Positions 23,801 through 37,129 of a stretch of DNA of 64,000 bases are shown piece by piece (position 1 is the first letter of the stretch; each line of letters starts with the position of its first letter). A program made the translations under genes and the position numbers. The DNA is taken from NCBI GenBank assembly GCA_036346405.1, contig CM070561.1, forward strand, positions 29,668,215 through 29,732,214, given 5' to 3'. The stretch is from Phyllostachys edulis (taxonomy: Eukaryota > Streptophyta > Magnoliopsida > Poales > Poaceae). The notes beneath the pieces are model-generated. The model ran no database searches. It had not been told where the DNA came from and worked only from the letters and a program-made list of their open reading frames with translations.

Positions 23801-25640
23801 CTAAGAGAAGCCCAGTTTTCACCACCCGTTGACTCGAAAATAGTCCGGCCAACACCGAAAGAGAGCGTGGAGGCGCACTCCCCTTAAAGGTCAAAGTCTC
23901 CCCAGATGGAGTCTGCACAGAGACTATCCTACAGAAACAGGATATCACGGCTCGGTAAGAGTGCAACTAATCCATGCCCAAGATAACATCGAAAGGTTCC
24001 AACTGAATGACCAACATATTCGTCGTGAACTTCTCCCCATCGATAATAATAGAGCATCTAGGATAAATAGTGGAGCTCGCAATAATACCCCTAGGAGAAC
24101 TGACCAACATCGACTGAGAAATCAACTGCATACTTAGGTTTGCTTTCCTAGCAAACACCGCCGAGACAAACGAATAGGTAGCCACTGAATCAAATAGGAC
24201 TAAAGCATCAAACGAATCCACAAACAAAGTACCTATCACCATGTCAGGACATCCCACTATCTCCACGGTAGGCATGGCGTACACTTCAGGTGGTGCCATG
24301 GCGAAAGAAGACGGTGCCGGGGTGGCGAGAGCCCCGACAATCTGTTGTGGCGATGCAGGTAAAGATGGTCGTGCAACCTGAAGTGCTGTAGGAGGCGGCG
24401 GTTGCCAGTAGTACCCAGCTAGAGGCGCCCAAGCTAAAGGAAGTGGCGGCGCAGAAGGAGCGACCATCATCCGGCAGATCCTCGGCGGGACCCACTAAAG
24501 AAGAAGCGCACAGCTCCCACTTGATCACACTAGCGGGGTTACGGCGACACACCCGCTCCTTGTGACCCGGTGGCCACATCGAGCGACAATCTCCGTCCAG
24601 AGCACTTTCGGCGAAGACGGTGTCCCTCACCGCACTTGAAACAAAGCATGCCCTGCCCTGGGACAGGACGAAGAGCTAGAGTACTTGCAAAAGAACGAGG
24701 CGCTGAGGAAGAAAACAACCTCGACTGCTTAGACTTGGAGGTTTGTGGTCCTCCCTTGAATTTCTTGAAAGCAGGTCGTTGAACAGACCCACTTCCTTCA
24801 CTAGAGCTCCTCTTTTGGTCACCACTAAAAGCAACCAGTCCACTAGAGACTTGCTGCCCCTTAGTGAGTTGCATCTCCAACTCCATGCCCCTGGCTTGCT
24901 CCACAACAGAGCTGAAGTCAAGGAGTGGAGTAGCTCCCAACACATGCCGGTATTCAGCGTTGAGACCCTGACGGAACTTCTTGGCCTTCTAAAGATCATC
25001 GTTCACCACCGAAGGGACAAAGCGAACCAAGTTGTTGAATTTAGCCTCATACTCAGCAATGGTCCTCTTTCCCTGAGCAAAAGTCATCAAGGTGACCTCC
25101 ATCTTCTCAATGAAGGAGTAGGGGTAGAACTTTGCCTTGAACTGATCAACAAAGTCCTCCCAAGTGACGGGCCCTAAGCGGCGGTCCTCGAAGACAACAT
25201 GCCATCCCACCAAATGCCCGCTTGCCCTTTCAGCGGAAAGGCTACAAAACAGGCCCTCTGAAGTGAAGACATCTCCAAGGCTCCAAACTGCCTCTCCATG
25301 TTGTGCAGCCAGTTCGCCGCCTGTACCGGTGTGCCCGACCCATCAAACGGATTCAACCTCAACCCCATCTACTCTCGAAGCACCATCCGTGCCTCGGGTG
25401 CAGGTGGAGGAGCGGTGGAGGATGCCACGGCGAGAGCCACGGCGCGCTGTTGACGGAGGGCACGAATCTCTCCACCAACTCTCTCGATGTCTCATCTTGG
25501 CCCCAACAGGCGGGTCAGCAACAACCCCTCATCGCAGCCTTCAGTTCCCAGCTCTTGACTCAACTACCACAGTGGCGGCTCCAGGACCACACTCGCGGCC
25601 CCAACCACCACCACGGCCTCCCGTCGGGCATCTACTATAA
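20830..25640 (-). pseudogene. gag-pol polyprotein of gypsy element 2 (stops present)
   Basis: Minus strand. Gag spans about 24,989-25,640 (TWEDFVDQFKAKFYPYSF, KRTIAEYEAKFNNLVRFVP), followed by a zinc knuckle near 24,620 (CFKCGEGHRLRRKC, one residue short of the usual spacing). The protease region is at 23,967-24,470: the motif reads LFDSVATYSFVS where DSGAT is usual. RT is at 22,869-23,560 (CVDYRALNAVTIKNKYPLPRIEDL, FVVVFIDDILIYSK) and RNase H at 22,330-22,830. Integrase comprises the zinc-binding part (21,937-22,329), the core (21,555-21,924, MDFVVALPRSPRG, VVDRFSKSAHFIP) and a tail at 20,830-21,555 (GVHNVFHVSMLRKFL), with a chromodomain-like end. The premature stops I could place fall at expected Gln (CAG) or Trp (TGG) codons, which suggests C-to-T decay rather than indels. 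Confidence 0.93.
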
Positions 25641-25901
25641 CTATCAACCACAATCAATAACACACAATAAGCTCAAAGGTCAACATCAAATCATGCATCA
25701 TTATACAACATAACATAAGCGTAAAGTGATACTCGTCCCACTCTCTAACCTATTGTGCACTAGTGTTTCAAATTTTAAATAGTTTACCATTAGCAAATTT
25801 TAGTTGTTTTACTAACCATAAAACAATTTTGCAACCATAGAACAATTTTTTTGCAATTTTAGGTTACTTAAGTTGTTAATCTATTCACCACAGACCTAAA
25901 G

Positions 25902-25917
25902 CCCGCTCTGATACCAA
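25902..25917 (-). other. Primer-binding site of gypsy element 2 (initiator tRNA-Met)
   Basis: On the minus strand, TGGTATCAGAGCGGGC begins two bases after the LTR end, matching the usual plant initiator-Met primer site. Confidence 0.9.
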
Positions 25918-25918
25918 C

Positions 25919-28142
25919 TGTAGCACCCCAGCCCAACACTGAGCTTGGAATGCCACTAAACTACCATTCCAACTAATTATCAACACACTATAAAATTTCA
26001 ACAAACAAAGCAATAATAAAACCCATCCATGGGTCATAGAAGAACATGAATAAAGACTGATCAAGCATGAATAAATAAGCGAGGGAAACATAGCAAGATA
26101 ATAAATCTAAAATAGTACCAAACCAGTAAATCCAAAACCTTAGAACAAAAAGACTAGTCCAAAAAAACATTCATCTAAGCTTATTCAATTTCTAACATGT
26201 CCCAAAATTATTCCAGCAATAATGAATCAAATGATTTTCATGGCAAATAATTATGTGTCTGAAGTATAAAACTATTCCATGTGCTCTAGTCCCTCTCAAT
26301 CGTGGCACACTCAATGATCACCTAAAAACAACAAAAGAGCAAGGGTGAGTCCACAACTCAACAAATACATCAATAAACAACAAAAAATGATAAATCAACA
26401 GTATTCAATAACTTCATTATCATCACATATCCTTCTATTAATATTCTCATACCATTTTCTTCTTCTTTGTTTTCACACACATTCATCTCATATCTCAATG
26501 CAACTCTATTCTACATGTCCACATGCACTTCTTTCGCGTATACCAATATATGTGAGTGAACGCTCGCGACAACGTTCACTCTCAAGCTTGTTCCTCCTCA
26601 AGGATCGGGGACCTCCTCCACTCCCGTGGAGTTGTGATCAATCATGATCACCTGCTCATATGCAAAGATGCTTATGAATGCACAAATGCATAATTTCATC
26701 ATATTCATCATATCCAATTTTCCTCATGTTCGTCAACAAGATGTAGTCATACCATTCCATTGCTTGCAATTAAATAAAAATAAAAGTACAACAATAATGG
26801 TAATGAACGATAAAGAAATACAGTGATCAATCATGATCGCTGTCTACCATGTACTTGCCTTTACTAGTCGCGACGCACGGTTTAGCTAGAAGATGGCAAC
26901 AAGCACGACGTCTCTCCTACATTAAACACTCAAATTTCAATACAAGCTACAACATCACAAGAACAACAATTTAATTGACATCGCTCCTACACGTTCCCCA
27001 AATCCGCAACTCTTCTTCAATACCGAACAGTCACCCCTTGCTATTCCAACAAAACATGCTAGCGCCTCTCTCTCCTTTAATATTCTAGAGAAACACAAAA
27101 AAAATACGAAGTATGCAGCACTAACTAGCTATTGTCTCATCTTTACTATTTAAACATGCATGTATACATACTAATTAATTTCTAGCACTAGCAGCCAATG
27201 TAAAAGTTGCATCTAACTAGTCACAACACTAAAACAGCCTAAGGCTTGAAGTTAACTAATCAAACAGTGCGGCATGCAATGCATCTCCTATTAATTAATC
27301 TTTGTAGTACTCCATTAATTTGTCTACTACTAATTCCACCGTTGCATGCAAACAAAGGACCTTTGGCTAATACTACTAGTTGATGACTAGTACTAGCAGC
27401 CAATCTGGAAAAAAGGCCTCACGGTTTGATGTGCATGCAATTCTAATTAACTAATACATCAGCACTATCTAGTTTCTCTCTCTCCCTTAATTCTTCAATT
27501 AAATATTCATAGCAATTCCGTAATCAGTGCACCAATTATCTAATGCAGCACTACTGGATCCAATTAACTACTATCCCCAACTACCCAATTAAATAATCAA
27601 AGCAATCCCAATTAAATAACCCCTAGTAGGACCAAAGCTAATCAACTACAACACTATTAAATTAAATACTAATGCCATAAGCCTGCATGCATTTAGAACA
27701 TGCGCCTCCCGTTCTAGTCGCAGCAGCAAGGAATCAAGAAAGAAAGAAGTCAAACCGATGCCCAGTCGATTGGCTACACGCAGCTGGACATTTGGTCGAG
27801 CGGCCACGCGGCTGGAGATTTGGCCGAACAACCAAACCTCGACGCGCACATTGCAGATTAGCAACATTTGACGTGGCGACTACGTCTTTGGCGAAACGAC
27901 ACCTCGAACCTTTGGTGATCATGCGACAAAAGAAAAAACTTGACGACGGGTGGCGGCGTAGAAAGAAAACAAGGGAACAAAAGAAGAGGCTGCTAGGGTT
28001 TCTAGGATCCAGTCCTCCCACGATTCTTTTAACCCGGTATGAACCAACTCCTCCCTAAAATTCAAAAATATTCCATTTTTATGTATCATCTTTTGTCTAA
28101 TTACGCACAGGTCCCCAAGAGGATTATTTTCGGAATATTACA
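25919..28142 (-). repeat. 5' LTR of gypsy element 2
   Basis: A 2,224-bp LTR starting TGTAGCACC and ending AATATTACA. It is the partner of 18,562-20,783, and the primer-binding site adjoins it on the left. Confidence 0.95.
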
Positions 28143-28147
28143 AGATA

Positions 28148-31100
28148 TATAGGTCAAACAATACCAAAGTGGCAGCCCACTTTGATAAACTAAAACGCAT
28201 GAATAACCATCCGTGCCGGAGCCAAGTGGTAACCATGTCAAGTTTAATTTGAAGTCTAATAATAGTGTCTCCCGAATGCAAGTGGTCATCCGTAACCGTG
28301 GACACGACTATTCGAATAGATTGTTCCCTACAGGGGAGTACTACTTTACCCACATCGACTCAACCAGCTCGTAAGCTTCCGGATATTAACACACTTCCTA
28401 AGGTATGTCGGTCGGGGAAATTGAGATTCAGTACTGTTTAGCAAGAATGCCCTATTGAGTTGAGTCCCCCTTGCGAGATGAACCCCAACTCAGTACAAGC
28501 TACTGATAGAGCTTGCTAAGAGGGCACGCAAGTTGTGTTGGAGATACTGATACAATGTAAAGAAAGAAAAAGAGTGCTCCCATGCACATTACAGAAAATT
28601 GCATCGGATCCTACGAATATATGATCGAACACACATGTCCTCACACCACTTGGGACTCTACCCAATAAAACCCTCCCCTAACTTAACCAAACGGTGCCCA
28701 TACACCACATGTGGAAGTACGAGCGGTACTTGGACTAACAACGGCACCAAAGTTCAGTCCTTAATGGTTCGGACAAGACTACCACAATACTCGAGTCTCG
28801 TGCACGAAGGCACCCACACTACTAACCACTTGTCCGGACCCAAATCATTTTAATTTGCCAAAATTAAACTTAACAACCAGATGCAAAGATCTGGACAAAA
28901 GCATAAGAATAAAGGTTTGATGTTTCCCACAATTGACGAGCTAACCCCATCAACCGATCTAACGCATCTTCTAGACTCGCATGGCTAAGCATACAACATA
29001 GATAATAGATATATCATCACAACATCAAACATAAACATATTTGTAATGAAAATATCAAGGATAACCAGCAAGAGATAGGGCATAACTAACTACAACTCGC
29101 AAAATATCGACATATCAAAATTGCACGCAAGCAAGTATCATTGCATTTCAATGTAACTAAAGTAGAAAATATGGGATCAATATGTATGCAAAAATAAATA
29201 CAAAATGATTCTTTCCTTGCTGGAATTCCAATTTCTCACTCTTGGTTGCGTAATCGTTCACTTCCAGCACTTGGGAATCTATAGAAAGACGATATGGAAT
29301 AAACACCGAGAAAAGCCGAAAAATTCAAATTGCTCAAAATGGATGAAATTTATACAGTAGTGAGATCATAAATTTATATGAATTTAGGTGAAATAATTAT
29401 TTCAATTGGAGTTCATATGTGAAAGACATAGCCTTTCAAAAATCAATTAGGAGAAAAATACTAGAAAATCACATTCTGTTACTATTCATCCGAATCAATT
29501 ATTTTAGCAAAAATTTGCAGAACAGTGGTGGGGATAAAAACTACCTGGTCAGCTTGAGAATAAAATTTTATGAACAACCCAATTGGATTCACCTCATTTG
29601 GCATTAATATGAATTTTTGAAGTTAAAATAATTTCTAGTGTAAAAATAATTCTGTTCTAGATTTAATTCTAAAACCGAAATTTTCTATGATAGTAACATG
29701 TTTCAAACCTATTCCAAGCTAAAGTAAATTAAACAAGGAAACCAACAAAATTGATTTCACTCAATTTGGAGTTAGAATGAAATACTTATGAATTTTCGAA
29801 GTTTAAACCATTTTCAGTGTAAAAGTAATTCATTTCGGAATTTCTAAATACATTAATTACTTTTTATGCTCAGCTTAACCTAGCCTTAGTCACTGAAATG
29901 TGGGTTCTATGCATTTTCTTTTTCTTTCCTCATTTATTTCCAATGAAAATCCCTTCTGACAGGTGGGGCCCCATTGTCATTGACTCGGTTCATGCAAATA
30001 GTGCATGGACCGAAGCTCAACATGTCTGGTCAATGGTCCATGGACCACGGTCCGTCGTGTACTAATTTGCGCTCGGCCCACACGTCAGTGATCGAAAGGA
30101 AAACCAGGCTTTATTAACTCCTAATTTCTGTTCATGGGGCCCACGTGTAATAGACTTAAAGCGTTTTAAATGACCAATCATCAGCACAGCTAAACGTCAT
30201 TAAGCCCTAATCCAACAAAGATTCGTTCTAATCATTTGCTACAATAGCGGTCGAAAATCGGACAAAACTGAAACGCATGGGGGTTTACTGCTGGGCTCAC
30301 CGCCGGCGATGTGTTCTACGGCGACACGAAAGGAAGCCAGCATTGGAACCCTAATAGCCTTGCGCACCTTCCCGTCCCAGTGGCAAGGGTTGGGATGGCA
30401 GGTAGTGATGACATGATGGCGAGAGGTGGCAGTGAACTATGGTCAAACATGCATGTCGCAACTCGATGGCATAATGAACAAATGGGTGCATGCATGTGCA
30501 TCAAGGGGTACTAGGGACCTTACCAAAAGGATGGAGAGGGCAGGAGCTAGTCGGAGGGAGCTTGACGACAACAATGGTGATGGTGGCGATGTGGTTCACG
30601 TGGGGTAGGCTACCTGAGAAAAAGAAATGGCAATGAAGAGTCGAGGAGGCTTAAGCATGGCTAGGAGATGCTCGAAGAGGTAGCAATCAAAAAATTCATT
30701 ACCAAAACGGAGTTAGGGAAGAAAGGTGCGGTTTCTACCAAAAATGGAGAAATTCCAAAATCCAAGAGTCGTTGTGAACGATTGGTGAAAAGAATTGACA
30801 GGAAATCATCCTCATGCCAAGGGACACAATCTGATGCGCATAGGAAAAGGAATGGCTCACCGGAGAGGAAAAAGGACACGATGGTGGCTTTCAGTGCACG
30901 ACCATTGGTGATGAAGACGACGATTGCGTTCTGAAGTCTACAAGCAAAGAGAAAGGCTCAGATTAGCTGGGATGGAGACAGCGATGAATGGTGAAGATGA
31001 AGGATGCGGTGGAAGGAAGCTTACCCGAGCGGATTGTGCGAGAGAGCTTCCTCCTCCTCAACGGCCGAGAGGAGAAGTGAGAGGAAAGGAGGGCTTGGAG

Positions 31101-31800
31101 GCGGGTTAAGCTTAGGCAAGGGACGGAAATAGAGACGGCGTGAAATGGCAAAGGTCTAGGATAGGTTGGCGAGATGGTGGATTCACGGCATCGCCTACGC
31201 ACGGAAGGGATGCACGACCATGTGGCACACGCGCTTTGCGTGTCGCCTGCCCGAGGAAGAAGACATGGCTGATGAGCAGACCCAAGGTGCTAGCGGCTCA
31301 AGCAGTGGGTAGGAGCCTGGTGCGGCTGGGTTCACCGAGTGGGTTTGGTTGAGTGGGCTGGTTGGACCAAGTGGTTGGGTCGGACCAAGTGGTTGGGTCA
31401 GACAAATTGGTCGAGCTTGAGTCAAACCAAAAGTTGACTGATTTTAATTCAAATCCCTACACTTTGACCAGGTGAGATAAAATAGCAAACAAATTTCTAA
31501 AAATCTGAAATTTTGCAGGGAGATTCCTGGGATGATCTAGTACACAAATAAATTTTATAACATTATTGTTATTGTTTTAATTACTTATTTTAAAATCATT
31601 TACAGCAGGGGCTTTTAGAACTTGGTTTGAATTTTTCCCAAGGTTGATTTGTTTTCTAAAAAAATTATAAATTTCATATTTATTCATGATAAATATTTTA
31701 AGATTAAATTAAATTATTTCCCAGTGAACTTTATCAGTATTTATTGTTGTTTTCTTTTGGTGCTTCAATTTGAGTTGAATGTTTTGCTTTGATTTGAAAT
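28148..31800 (-). repeat. Right part of the old gypsy-type LTR
   Basis: This continues the LTR interrupted at 18,561. At 28,280-28,360 it carries GTGGACACGACTATTCGAATAG and TTTACCCACA, the same conserved block as the LTRs of elements 1 and 3. Around 31,480-31,550, AATAGCAAACAAATTTC and GATTCCTGGGATGATCTAG parallel bases 485-545 of element 1's LTR, at a similar distance from the LTR end. A short tandem repeat (TTGGGTCGGACCAAGTGG type) lies at 31,355-31,420. Open frames inside (for example 30,311-31,110) have no recognised domain. The right boundary is approximate, and no target duplication was found. Confidence 0.6.
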
Positions 31801-32072
31801 TTTCAAATGCAATATTGTGTGCATATGCTCCAGAATTCAATTGCATGCTCATGAGATGCAACTTAATTCAAATTAATGAGAATGGAGCTATGACAAAGTG
31901 TGACTATGACATTTTCTTGCACATGAAAGCGTCATCCTGCAAATTTGAAAAGATTGTGCATAAGAAATCAATGATAGCAGAAGTACAAAAAATGGATCAT
32001 TATGCATTTCTGAATGGAACAGAATTGTGCATAAGAAATCAATGACAACAAATTATACCAATAGTATATAGC

Positions 32073-32510
32073 TTAGAAATCCTCAATATCTTCTTTGTTG
32101 TGCTCGTTGTTGATTTCATGACTTGACTCCGTATCATTTTCACTTTCTTCTTCAACTAGTGGTTCATTCCCTCCACTTACCACATTATGTGGGTTGTTTA
32201 GCGTTGATAGTTCATGTGGGTCAACTACCTCATCTGAACCACTGATTGTAATATTATCTAGACCTTGACCAATGTCTACAACAAATTCACCCACTAAACC
32301 GTCTTCTTGGAAGCCATCTACATATGGTGGGTCTTCAATGTTGTAATCATCCATTGAGGGAATAGGCAAGCTTCCAAGGGTATTTACCTTGTATGCAACC
32401 CACCACGCATTAAGACTCATATAAGATTTCATGCATATGGAATATAAAAACCTGGAATTACTTGGCTAGCAAGCAGAAAAGACTCATTTGATTGATTACA
32501 AGATGCATGT
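32073..32510 (-). pseudogene. tnp2 transposase C-terminus (CACTA 1), separated by insertion
   Basis: Minus strand. About 32,440-32,500 reads ESFLLASQVIPGFYIPYAWN, and 32,073-32,432 continues VAYKVNTLGSLPIPSMDDYNIEDPPYVDGFQEDGLVGEF, then an acidic tail. This is the usual C-terminal end of CACTA tnp2 transposases, following the DUF4216 region. The preceding part of the gene is 5.4 kb to the right, across the Sirevirus-like insertion. Confidence 0.85.
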
Positions 32511-34138
32511 TGTAGGATCAAGGATAACCGACTAGAGGGGGGTAAATAGGAGATATTTAAAACTATTTGACTAATTAATAATTTTAAGCAAGATTGTCTT
32601 AACAAAGCTTCCTAGAACAAATGTAATTAAGGAACTACTAAGCTTTTTAAGACAAAATAAAAACTTATGTCAAGACTAGATACAATTCTAACTAGGCAAT
32701 TCTACACAAGCAAATTGCTAGAAATGTAAATGCGGAAGTAGTAAAGACAAGAATGAACCACAATAGAGACAATGAAGTTTTTCCCGTAGAATCGAAGACT
32801 TGCCGGTCTTCACTAGTTCACACTGAGGAAAGTTGAACGAATCAAGCTGGCTCCGCGAATTAAGCCTCAACCCTTAATCACTAGAGTTGCTCTTCCTCCA
32901 CTCCGGAGTTGGTGAGCACAACACCAATCACAATCTTGCGGGACTCTTCGCAATCTCCTTGAAGAGCTCACCGCGCAAATTCTTCCTCCAAGCCGTCTAG
33001 GTACCGGCAAACACCAAGAGTAATAGATCACGAGTTTTGCTTGAGGAACTACAAGTGCCTAAATGATCAACTAATGAATCAATGCACTTCAATCCTCTCA
33101 ACTACCTCAAGAATAAGTAATCAATGCAAAAGAGTAGCTGAAGAGTGTAAATGAGCTCAAGAGAGTAATGCTCAATGATCTCAAGAGTTACAGCTAGAAG
33201 GCAGGTAGGGGGTATTTATACCCCTCACCAACAAATCTAGCGGTTACAACCACTTTCCTGAAAAAAATCAGGATTTACGGTAGTACCGCTGTTGAAACCC
33301 GGTACTACCGATTTTCGGTATAACGGTCGGAACAGTTACAAAATAAAGTTGCAGTACTGCCGCCAACTACAAATAAATACTACCGCAGCATGGTAATACT
33401 GCTTGGCTAGAATGGAACTAACGATTTCCAGAGCTCAAGAAATCTTAGAAAATCACCTTCTTTGGAAAACACGTACCGCCATTAAAACATCGATACTACC
33501 GCACCCTGGTAGTATTGCTTAGATCATGCAGTCATACCAATTCTCAAGGGAGATCAAAACTCCAAAAAACACACTCTCTGTAATATACATGCCGCCATAT
33601 AAATATCGGTACTACCGACCTGCGGTAGTACCGCAGTTAAAATGCGGTCATTCCAATTTTCAGAGAGGATAAAAAACACTTAAAATATACTCTCTGGAAA
33701 ATACATACCGTCATATAAATATCAGTACTATCGACCTGCGGTAGTACCGTATATCACTTGCGGTCATACTGATTTACAAAACAATTTTCTAGAAGCTCAA
33801 ATCAAATCAATGCATGAACCCTAATTGATCATTATGGCACAAAAATAGTCTCTCAAGTTACTAGCCATCATCCCTCTTATAGTACGACATTTATCCTATA
33901 AACCTAGTCTTTTCTCCAAACACCTGAGACTGGTAGAAACTATAAAGGAGTCTTTAGGCTATTCAATACCTTTGTTTTGATCCATGTTGATCTTTTATCA
34001 TAGTCCTATTGCCAATAGCTTTGTCATCAATAAATCATTGAGACTTAACCTTTAACACATCTTAGTACACATATTAGTCCCTTAACATAATGTTGACATT
34101 AATTACCAAAAACAAATCTGAGGGCCTAGATACTTTCA
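32511..34138 (-). repeat. 3' LTR of the Sirevirus-like element
   Basis: Bounded by TGTAGGATCAAGG and CTAGATACTTTCA, 1,628 bp. The portion 33,270-33,775 holds many near-palindromic words of the type CGGTAGTACCG. Confidence 0.8.
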
Positions 34139-34156
34139 ATCTCCCTCTTTTTGGTA
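34139..34156 (-). other. Polypurine tract of the Sirevirus-like element
   Basis: The minus strand reads AAAAAGAGGGAGAT directly before the LTR start TGAAAGTATCTAGG. Confidence 0.8.
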
Positions 34157-34759
34157 ATTGATGACAATCCAATCGATATAAAGGATATGAAAGATTTTGA
34201 ATATACACAAGGTTGTATATTCTTGTTTTGACTTTTGATAAGCAAGAAATTCATGAGTTGAGTTCAAAGGAGATGAGGAATTTGTTGCTTTCAAAGTCAT
34301 TCAATAAATAGAGAAAGCTCCCCCTAAATATGTGTGTCAAGGTTCATGAAGTGACTTTCATGCACATGTGGATTATTGAAAAAAATTGATGGAGTTTTCT
34401 TTATTTATTGAATATGTGGAACAATGTACACATATGATCATTCAAGCAATAATAGATGATAATCAATAAAATATGCTTGAGATAACAAGATGTTGATTCA
34501 TAACATTTAAACATAAGAATTCAACAAACAAGTTCGACATATAGAAACCCCAACAAAGCCTCATAACCAAACATAGACATAAACCATTGTTCCAACATAG
34601 ACATAAGGCATAAGGCATAAGGCATTGTTCCAATATAGATAATAGCTAATAAGATAGTAGATAGACTTCCCAAAAGCTAAGCTCCCCCTTAATCTTTCAA
34701 TCCTGATCTCCAAATTTCTCCCCCTTTGGCATCAAGGACCAAAAGATATCATTCTTGGG

Positions 34760-36190
34760 CAGGAGGATCTTGAGGTGTGTTGAGGCGACGACGACATCCA
34801 TAATGGGTTGGAGTAGATAAAGCTTGCTCGAGTGTGTTAACCTGGTCTGTTAGAGCAGCAATCCTATTATTTGTTTCTGTCTAAGCCTCCTCCAATCTCT
34901 GTTGATTTTTTTCCAACCTCTGTTGAGAGTCTCTAATCTCCATGACCACTGAGAGTATCTAAGAGAGTGAAGCTAGATTTGCTAGAGCTACTACTGAAGC
35001 CTGAGGTGGTGCTGCTTGAGCAGGAGGTGGGACTATGGCAGTCAATGGGGCCCCTTCCCTGGGCTTATAAGGCTTATGCATTCCTGGCCGCCCTCCTCTA
35101 AACTGAGTCAATCTCATTATGAGAGCCATGATATATGGTGCAAAGTAGATCCTCTTGATTCTATCATTTTTGGATGAGCTAATCTCTTTTATAATCACGT
35201 CAACCACATCAAACTTTTTGCCATTCATAATATTGTCTATGATGTTCCATGCAAGCAATCGAACGGCATCAAAGTTCCCACTCTTGGGAAAGAAGGTATG
35301 GTTGATGATCCTGTTGATTAACCTAGGCAAAGGGAGAAGCCCTCTAATTTTTCTAGGTACAAAGTTACATTTTGGTCATAGAACTGACTCCATGCTGGAA
35401 CTCTGAGAGCTTCTCTGTCAGTAATATTTTCTTGAGTCCCCATGTAGGTCCTTAAAGCACGTTCAAAGTTAGCCTTGGAGGCTTGATATCTTTGAGTGCC
35501 AGTCATCCATATTAAATAATCAAAGGTTGCTAACACATGAATAGTGGCATAGAATTGTTTGATAATTTTATCATTGTAGTCACACTTCAATGCCACAAGA
35601 TCATGAAGACCAATCGTCTGAAACAACCTATAGGCTCAATCATATTTGTCAAGAGAATTCAAATGAGCCCAGTCCACGTACTTGTGATCTGCAAATTGTC
35701 GGTGATGGCTGTAGAGCTGAGTAAAGACTTCCTGCTGAAATCGAGTGTGAGACCTTGCATCTGTGGAACTGTTGGGCTTCTCATATTGATTAACATGTCG
35801 AAGTAAAGCATAGATATCATTGTGAATCTGCATGAGGTCCACTATAGGCTCTCCGGTCTCTTCCATCTCCTCATCACTCTCAGTCTCCTCTTGAGAGGTC
35901 TCCTCATTACTATCATATGTTTCATTTTCAGGTTCTGCAGCTTGCTTCTTAGAAGATGTCTCTTTATCTTTCTTCCTCATAGCAAGAAGGAATCTCTATC
36001 TCTAAATCGCTATCATCCCTTGGTGTCTCTAAATCGCTATCATCCCTTGGTGATCTTCTTGAGGCAGCCTTCTTGTAAGGTGCCTTTCGGCGAGAAGGTC
36101 CATCGCTAGAGGCTGGGGGATCATAGCGTTCTTCGGGATCTCTATCGGGAGTGACCTCTTTGCGAAGAGATGGTCTCTTTGTCCTTGGCA
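34760..36190 (-). pseudogene. Internal ORF of the Sirevirus-like element (gag-like, unclassified)
   Basis: Read on the minus strand from an ATG at about 36,190 (MPRTKRPSLRKEVTPDRDPEERYDPP), the frame continues with a basic/acidic low-complexity N-terminus (EETSQEETESDEEMEETGEP, about 35,840-35,920). A globular part follows at 35,318-35,800 (LVALKCDYNDKIIKQFYAT, DYLIWMTGTQRYQ), then 34,959-35,330 (FDAVRLLAWNIIDNIMNG), a proline-rich linker and a predicted coiled coil near 34,830-34,950 (QQRLEKNQQRLEEA, NRIAALTDQVNTLEQAL). It resembles proteins annotated in grasses as unclassified retrotransposon or putative plant transposon proteins. Its function is unknown; a structural, gag-like role is a guess. 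At least two in-frame stops break it. Confidence 0.6.
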
Positions 36191-36249
36191 TGATTGCTAA
36201 GATAAGAGAAGCAATCAGGACAAGATAGAATAGAATTTGATGCAAAAGA

Positions 36250-37129
36250 GTATGATTGAATCAATTTTTCTCTGTTGATATCCGGTATTACCACAAATCG
36301 GTAGTACCGGCGTTCTCGAAATGGTAGTACTGCAGTTCCAGAATTTTTAGGGTAATCCTTAGATTTTGATTCTAACTAGTGTTCCACATGAATGAATCTA
36401 TGGAATAGACATGATATGTCATCAAACACTAATTATTACCAATTTTTCCAAGAGAAATTGACTTAAGCATGCACATTTTGATACAAACCCTAAAAGGGAG
36501 ATAGATGCCAAAAGTAGGTGAGAAACGAGTGAATCAAGGCAAACACCCCAGGAATTGGGAGAGAAATAATTACAGGATTCACTTCCAACAAAGAAATCCA
36601 AGATTACTCCAAAGAATCAAGAGATTCGAAGTAGGGTTCTTGGAGAAGAGGAGCATAGGAGAGAGAGAGAAGTGTTGGCGGTTCTGAGAAGAGGAGGTGC
36701 GGTAGGACTGGTTTCAACAGGTTTAAAGAGAAAACGATTTGTTCATAACCACTCTTGGAGCCACCAACTGAAGTGGTAGTACCGCTGTTGAAGTGCGGTA
36801 TAACCAGGCAGCGGTAGTACCAGCGTTAAAACATGGTATACCATTTTGCCTGAAATTTCAGGAGCTGAGCTTGAATGCAAATGACCCTTTATAAGAATTG
36901 CTTTAACAAATATTATTTAGGATCATTATGCATAAGATATGTAATAATAACTCCAATTAACATATTTGTTATCAAAATAGGGATTTTTTATCGGATTTTT
37001 GAAATAATTTCGTAAATATCTCAATAAAGTCCAAATGAGAGCAAATAACAAGAGGCATGAGTTTCAAGCAACATTAGAATGATCTATGACATTTAACTCA
37101 TTCCTCAATTTGCAAAAGCGGCTCTCATA
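36250..37129 (-). other. 5' untranslated part of the Sirevirus-like element
   Basis: No gene is present. No initiator-Met primer site is found where one would be expected. Further CGGTAGTACCG-type words lie at 36,280-36,330 and 36,770-36,850. Confidence 0.5.

Larger units (their letters stand above)
18562..28142 (-). mobile_element. Full-length Ty3/gypsy retrotransposon 2 (Tekay/Del-like)
   Basis: A complete 9,581-bp element has two LTRs of 2,222 and 2,224 bp, a perfect AGATA duplication (18,557-18,561 and 28,143-28,147), a primer-binding site next to the right LTR and a purine tract next to the left one. It therefore reads leftward. The LTRs are about 95% alike over the first 230 bases by eye, so it is one of the younger insertions. 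The polyprotein has several in-frame stops. Confidence 0.96.

Noticed and set aside
20830..25640. Possible endogenous pararetrovirus because of RT with FIDD
   Set aside because: LTRs, 5-bp target duplication, initiator-Met primer site and integrase identify a gypsy retrotransposon; no movement-protein or coat-type domain is seen.
27687..28058. Basic plus-strand frame of 123 codons
   Set aside because: It falls wholly within the 5' LTR of gypsy element 2, has no domain, and its twin in the other LTR is not conserved as a frame.
30311..31352. Cluster of short plus-strand frames
   Set aside because: They lie inside the old gypsy-type LTR, with no recognisable domain and no splice or promoter context; probably chance.
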